NCBI GenBank assembly: GCA_029862285.1
Contig: JAOTXR010000154.1
Location: forward strand, 1-5,829
DNA length: 5,829 nucleotides
Source: Gammaproteobacteria bacterium
GTDB lineage: Bacteria > Pseudomonadota > Gammaproteobacteria > Steroidobacterales > JABDKV01
Direction: 5' to 3'
The notes beneath the pieces are model-generated. The model had not been told where the DNA came from, searched no databases, and worked only from the letters and a program-made list of their open reading frames with translations. Position 1 is the first letter of the stretch; every line of letters begins with the position of its first letter. The translations under genes were made by a program, and so were the position numbers. Shown piece after piece: positions 4,889-5,829 of this stretch.

Positions 4889-5767
4889 ATGTTTCACCGG
4901 TTTTTGAATACGGTACGGTCGATCTTGTTGGGCGTCCTGGCCATTGCGGCCTGGCAGCCTGCAGCGGCGGAGGTCTACGTCTACGAAGCAACTATCATTT
5001 TTTGCGCCACAAACTGTGATCCCTTCGCTGCAGTGTCCGTTGGCAGTAGCGTGATCGGTTTTCTCGAAATCGATGTCGAACCCAATGGAACCTTTACCGA
5101 GACCGACATAGTCAATTTCGGTTTTGAGATTTTTGATTCCAATGCCGGGCTGAACCCCGCAGTATTCGATGGCGCCACTTTCGTAAATCCCACTGAGTCA
5201 AACCCGCTCCCGCTGGACAGCCGCGTCGTTACTTTTGGCGAACCCGCCGGTTACCCGTTCGACGGAGCGATATTCGGTGGCAGCGGCACCACCGGTCCGA
5301 ACAATGAACTGACTGGCGGACAACTGGTTGCGACATTCGCGGTGCCGCCCTTCAACACCTTTGGCGCCCAGATCTTCTTCGCCCTGGGCGTCGGGAATAC
5401 CGAGGGTTGTCTGTTCGGTGGCATGCCGGGTTCTTGCGTGGCGCTGACCACGCTGGAAGGCGGCTTCTCACAGCTTCCCGGCGAGATCGTGGTAGCGGAA
5501 AATCCCACGGTTTTCGCCGATACCCCGATAGACGACAGTTCGGAGGCAACGATAACGGTGACCAACGTCGCGCCCATGATGGGCGTCGACCCGTGCAGCA
5601 TGCTGGTACACGACCCGGCAACGCCACCACCACCACCCTTTTCGTGCCCGGACGAAAGTGGCCCGTTGACGATCCTGAGCGTGGCAACGTTGGATCCATT
5701 GGCTGACCCGTTTTCCATTACCGACAATGGTTGCGATGGCGCGGTACTGGCGCCTCTGGGCAGCTGA
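4889..5767 (+). CDS. Exported protein with C-terminal Hydin/ASH-like ('choice-of-anchor D') domain, cut by a frameshift
   Basis: The ORF gives 292 residues. The start MFHRFLNTVRSILLGVLAIAAWQPAAAE is a Sec signal peptide, probably cut after AAA (about residue 27). Residues 29-200 are acidic, Gly/Thr/Phe-rich and likely beta-structured (VGSSVIGFLEIDVEPNGTFT, DIVNFGFEIFD). This style is common in exported PEP-CTERM or surface proteins, but I do not recognise the family. From about 205 a second module begins: NPTVFADTPIDDSSEATITVTN (205-226), then GPLTILSVATLDPLADPFSI (258-277) and DNGCDGAVLAPLGS (279-292). This is the pattern of ASPM-SPD-2-Hydin repeats ('..v.vG.s...titvtN..pLti......pFsi....C.g..LaPg.sC.i.v.FsP'). 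It contains a TPPPPPF run encoded by a CCA repeat (near 5623-5637). TGA 5765-5767 ends the frame in mid-domain, and the expected continuation follows in another frame. A good promoter and ribosome binding site lie upstream. Function is unknown. Confidence 0.75.
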   Translation: MFHRFLNTVRSILLGVLAIAAWQPAAAEVYVYEATIIFCATNCDPFAAVSVGSSVIGFLEIDVEPNGTFTETDIVNFGFEIFDSNAGLNPAVFDGATFVNPTESNPLPLDSRVVTFGEPAGYPFDGAIFGGSGTTGPNNELTGGQLVATFAVPPFNTFGAQIFFALGVGNTEGCLFGGMPGSCVALTTLEGGFSQLPGEIVVAENPTVFADTPIDDSSEATITVTNVAPMMGVDPCSMLVHDPATPPPPPFSCPDESGPLTILSVATLDPLADPFSITDNGCDGAVLAPLGS

Positions 5768-5829
5768 CATAACGGCCGTTTTCTCGCCGTCTACCGCGCC
5801 GGTAGATCCGTTTGAAGACAGCTTCGATA
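5766..5829 (+). pseudogene. Frame-shifted continuation of the Hydin/ASH-like domain, running off the window
   Basis: Starting with GAC at 5766-5768, 21 open codons read DITAVFSP, STA, then PVDPFEDSFD to the window edge. Fused to the preceding ...GCDGAVLAPLGS this restores the family pattern 'LaPg.sC.itv.FsP......f..sf.i'. The simplest repair is to restore two bases in TGAC to make TGCGAC, giving GS-C-D-I-T; this also supplies the conserved Cys that partners the one in NGC. A single inserted T is the alternative. The full gene must extend past base 5829. Confidence 0.75.

Noticed and set aside
5623..5637. Short CCA triplet run as a possible phase-variation tract
   Set aside because: Triplet changes would keep the frame, and the actual frameshift lies about 130 bp further on at 5765, not in this run.
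5251..5727. A 158-codon minus-strand ORF opposite the Hydin-like gene
   Set aside because: Low-complexity Gly/Ser/Val content mirrors the sense gene; no signal peptide, domain or ribosome binding site was seen.

Overview
The window looks like ordinary chromosomal DNA from a moderately GC-rich, Gram-negative bacterium, most likely a free-living (perhaps marine) gammaproteobacterium. This rests on an OmpA/OprF-type outer-membrane protein with a peptidoglycan-binding domain, two lipoproteins with classical lipoboxes, several Sec signal peptides and a sigma70-like promoter. Taxonomy is inference only; there is no rRNA or other marker gene. I saw no tRNA, CRISPR array, IS element or phage gene.

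Layout. On the minus strand, read right to left from 2022 to 1, lie an alpha/beta hydrolase with an N-terminal membrane anchor (2022-1207), a lipoprotein amino-acid-type solute-binding protein (1149-433, ancestral end 340) and the first 85 codons of an alkaline-phosphatase-family lipoprotein (257-1, running off the window). At 2049 a YugP-like membrane zinc metallopeptidase starts on the plus strand, only 26 bp from the hydrolase start; the gap holds a perfect 10-bp palindrome. The peptidase overlaps tail-to-tail by 38 bp with a secreted DUF192 protein (3210-2695, minus). Upstream of DUF192 is an OmpA-like protein with four thrombospondin type-3 calcium repeats (4585-3302, minus), ended by a strong intrinsic terminator. 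A divergent control region of about 300 bp (4586-4888) carries a good sigma70 promoter for an exported protein (4889-5767, plus) whose C-terminal part resembles an ASPM-SPD-2-Hydin (ASH, 'choice-of-anchor D') domain.

Most notable. Two genes carry sequence-level lesions that ordinary ORF calling would hide. (1) The solute-binding protein is cut by an in-frame TAA exactly where the family usually has a residue such as Ser; 30 further codons with clear family character follow in the same frame up to a TAG. One C-to-A change (TCA to TAA) would explain it. (2) The Hydin-like gene ends at a TGA, but the next frame directly continues the domain (DITAVFSP...PVDPFEDSFD) to the end of the window. A 2-nt deletion within TGCGAC, or a 1-nt insertion, would explain it. 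These may be genuine decay, sequencing or assembly error, or, less likely, recoding.

Functionally the genes are mostly envelope-related (outer membrane, periplasm, inner membrane). They do not form one recognisable pathway, and I found no convincing new multi-gene system.
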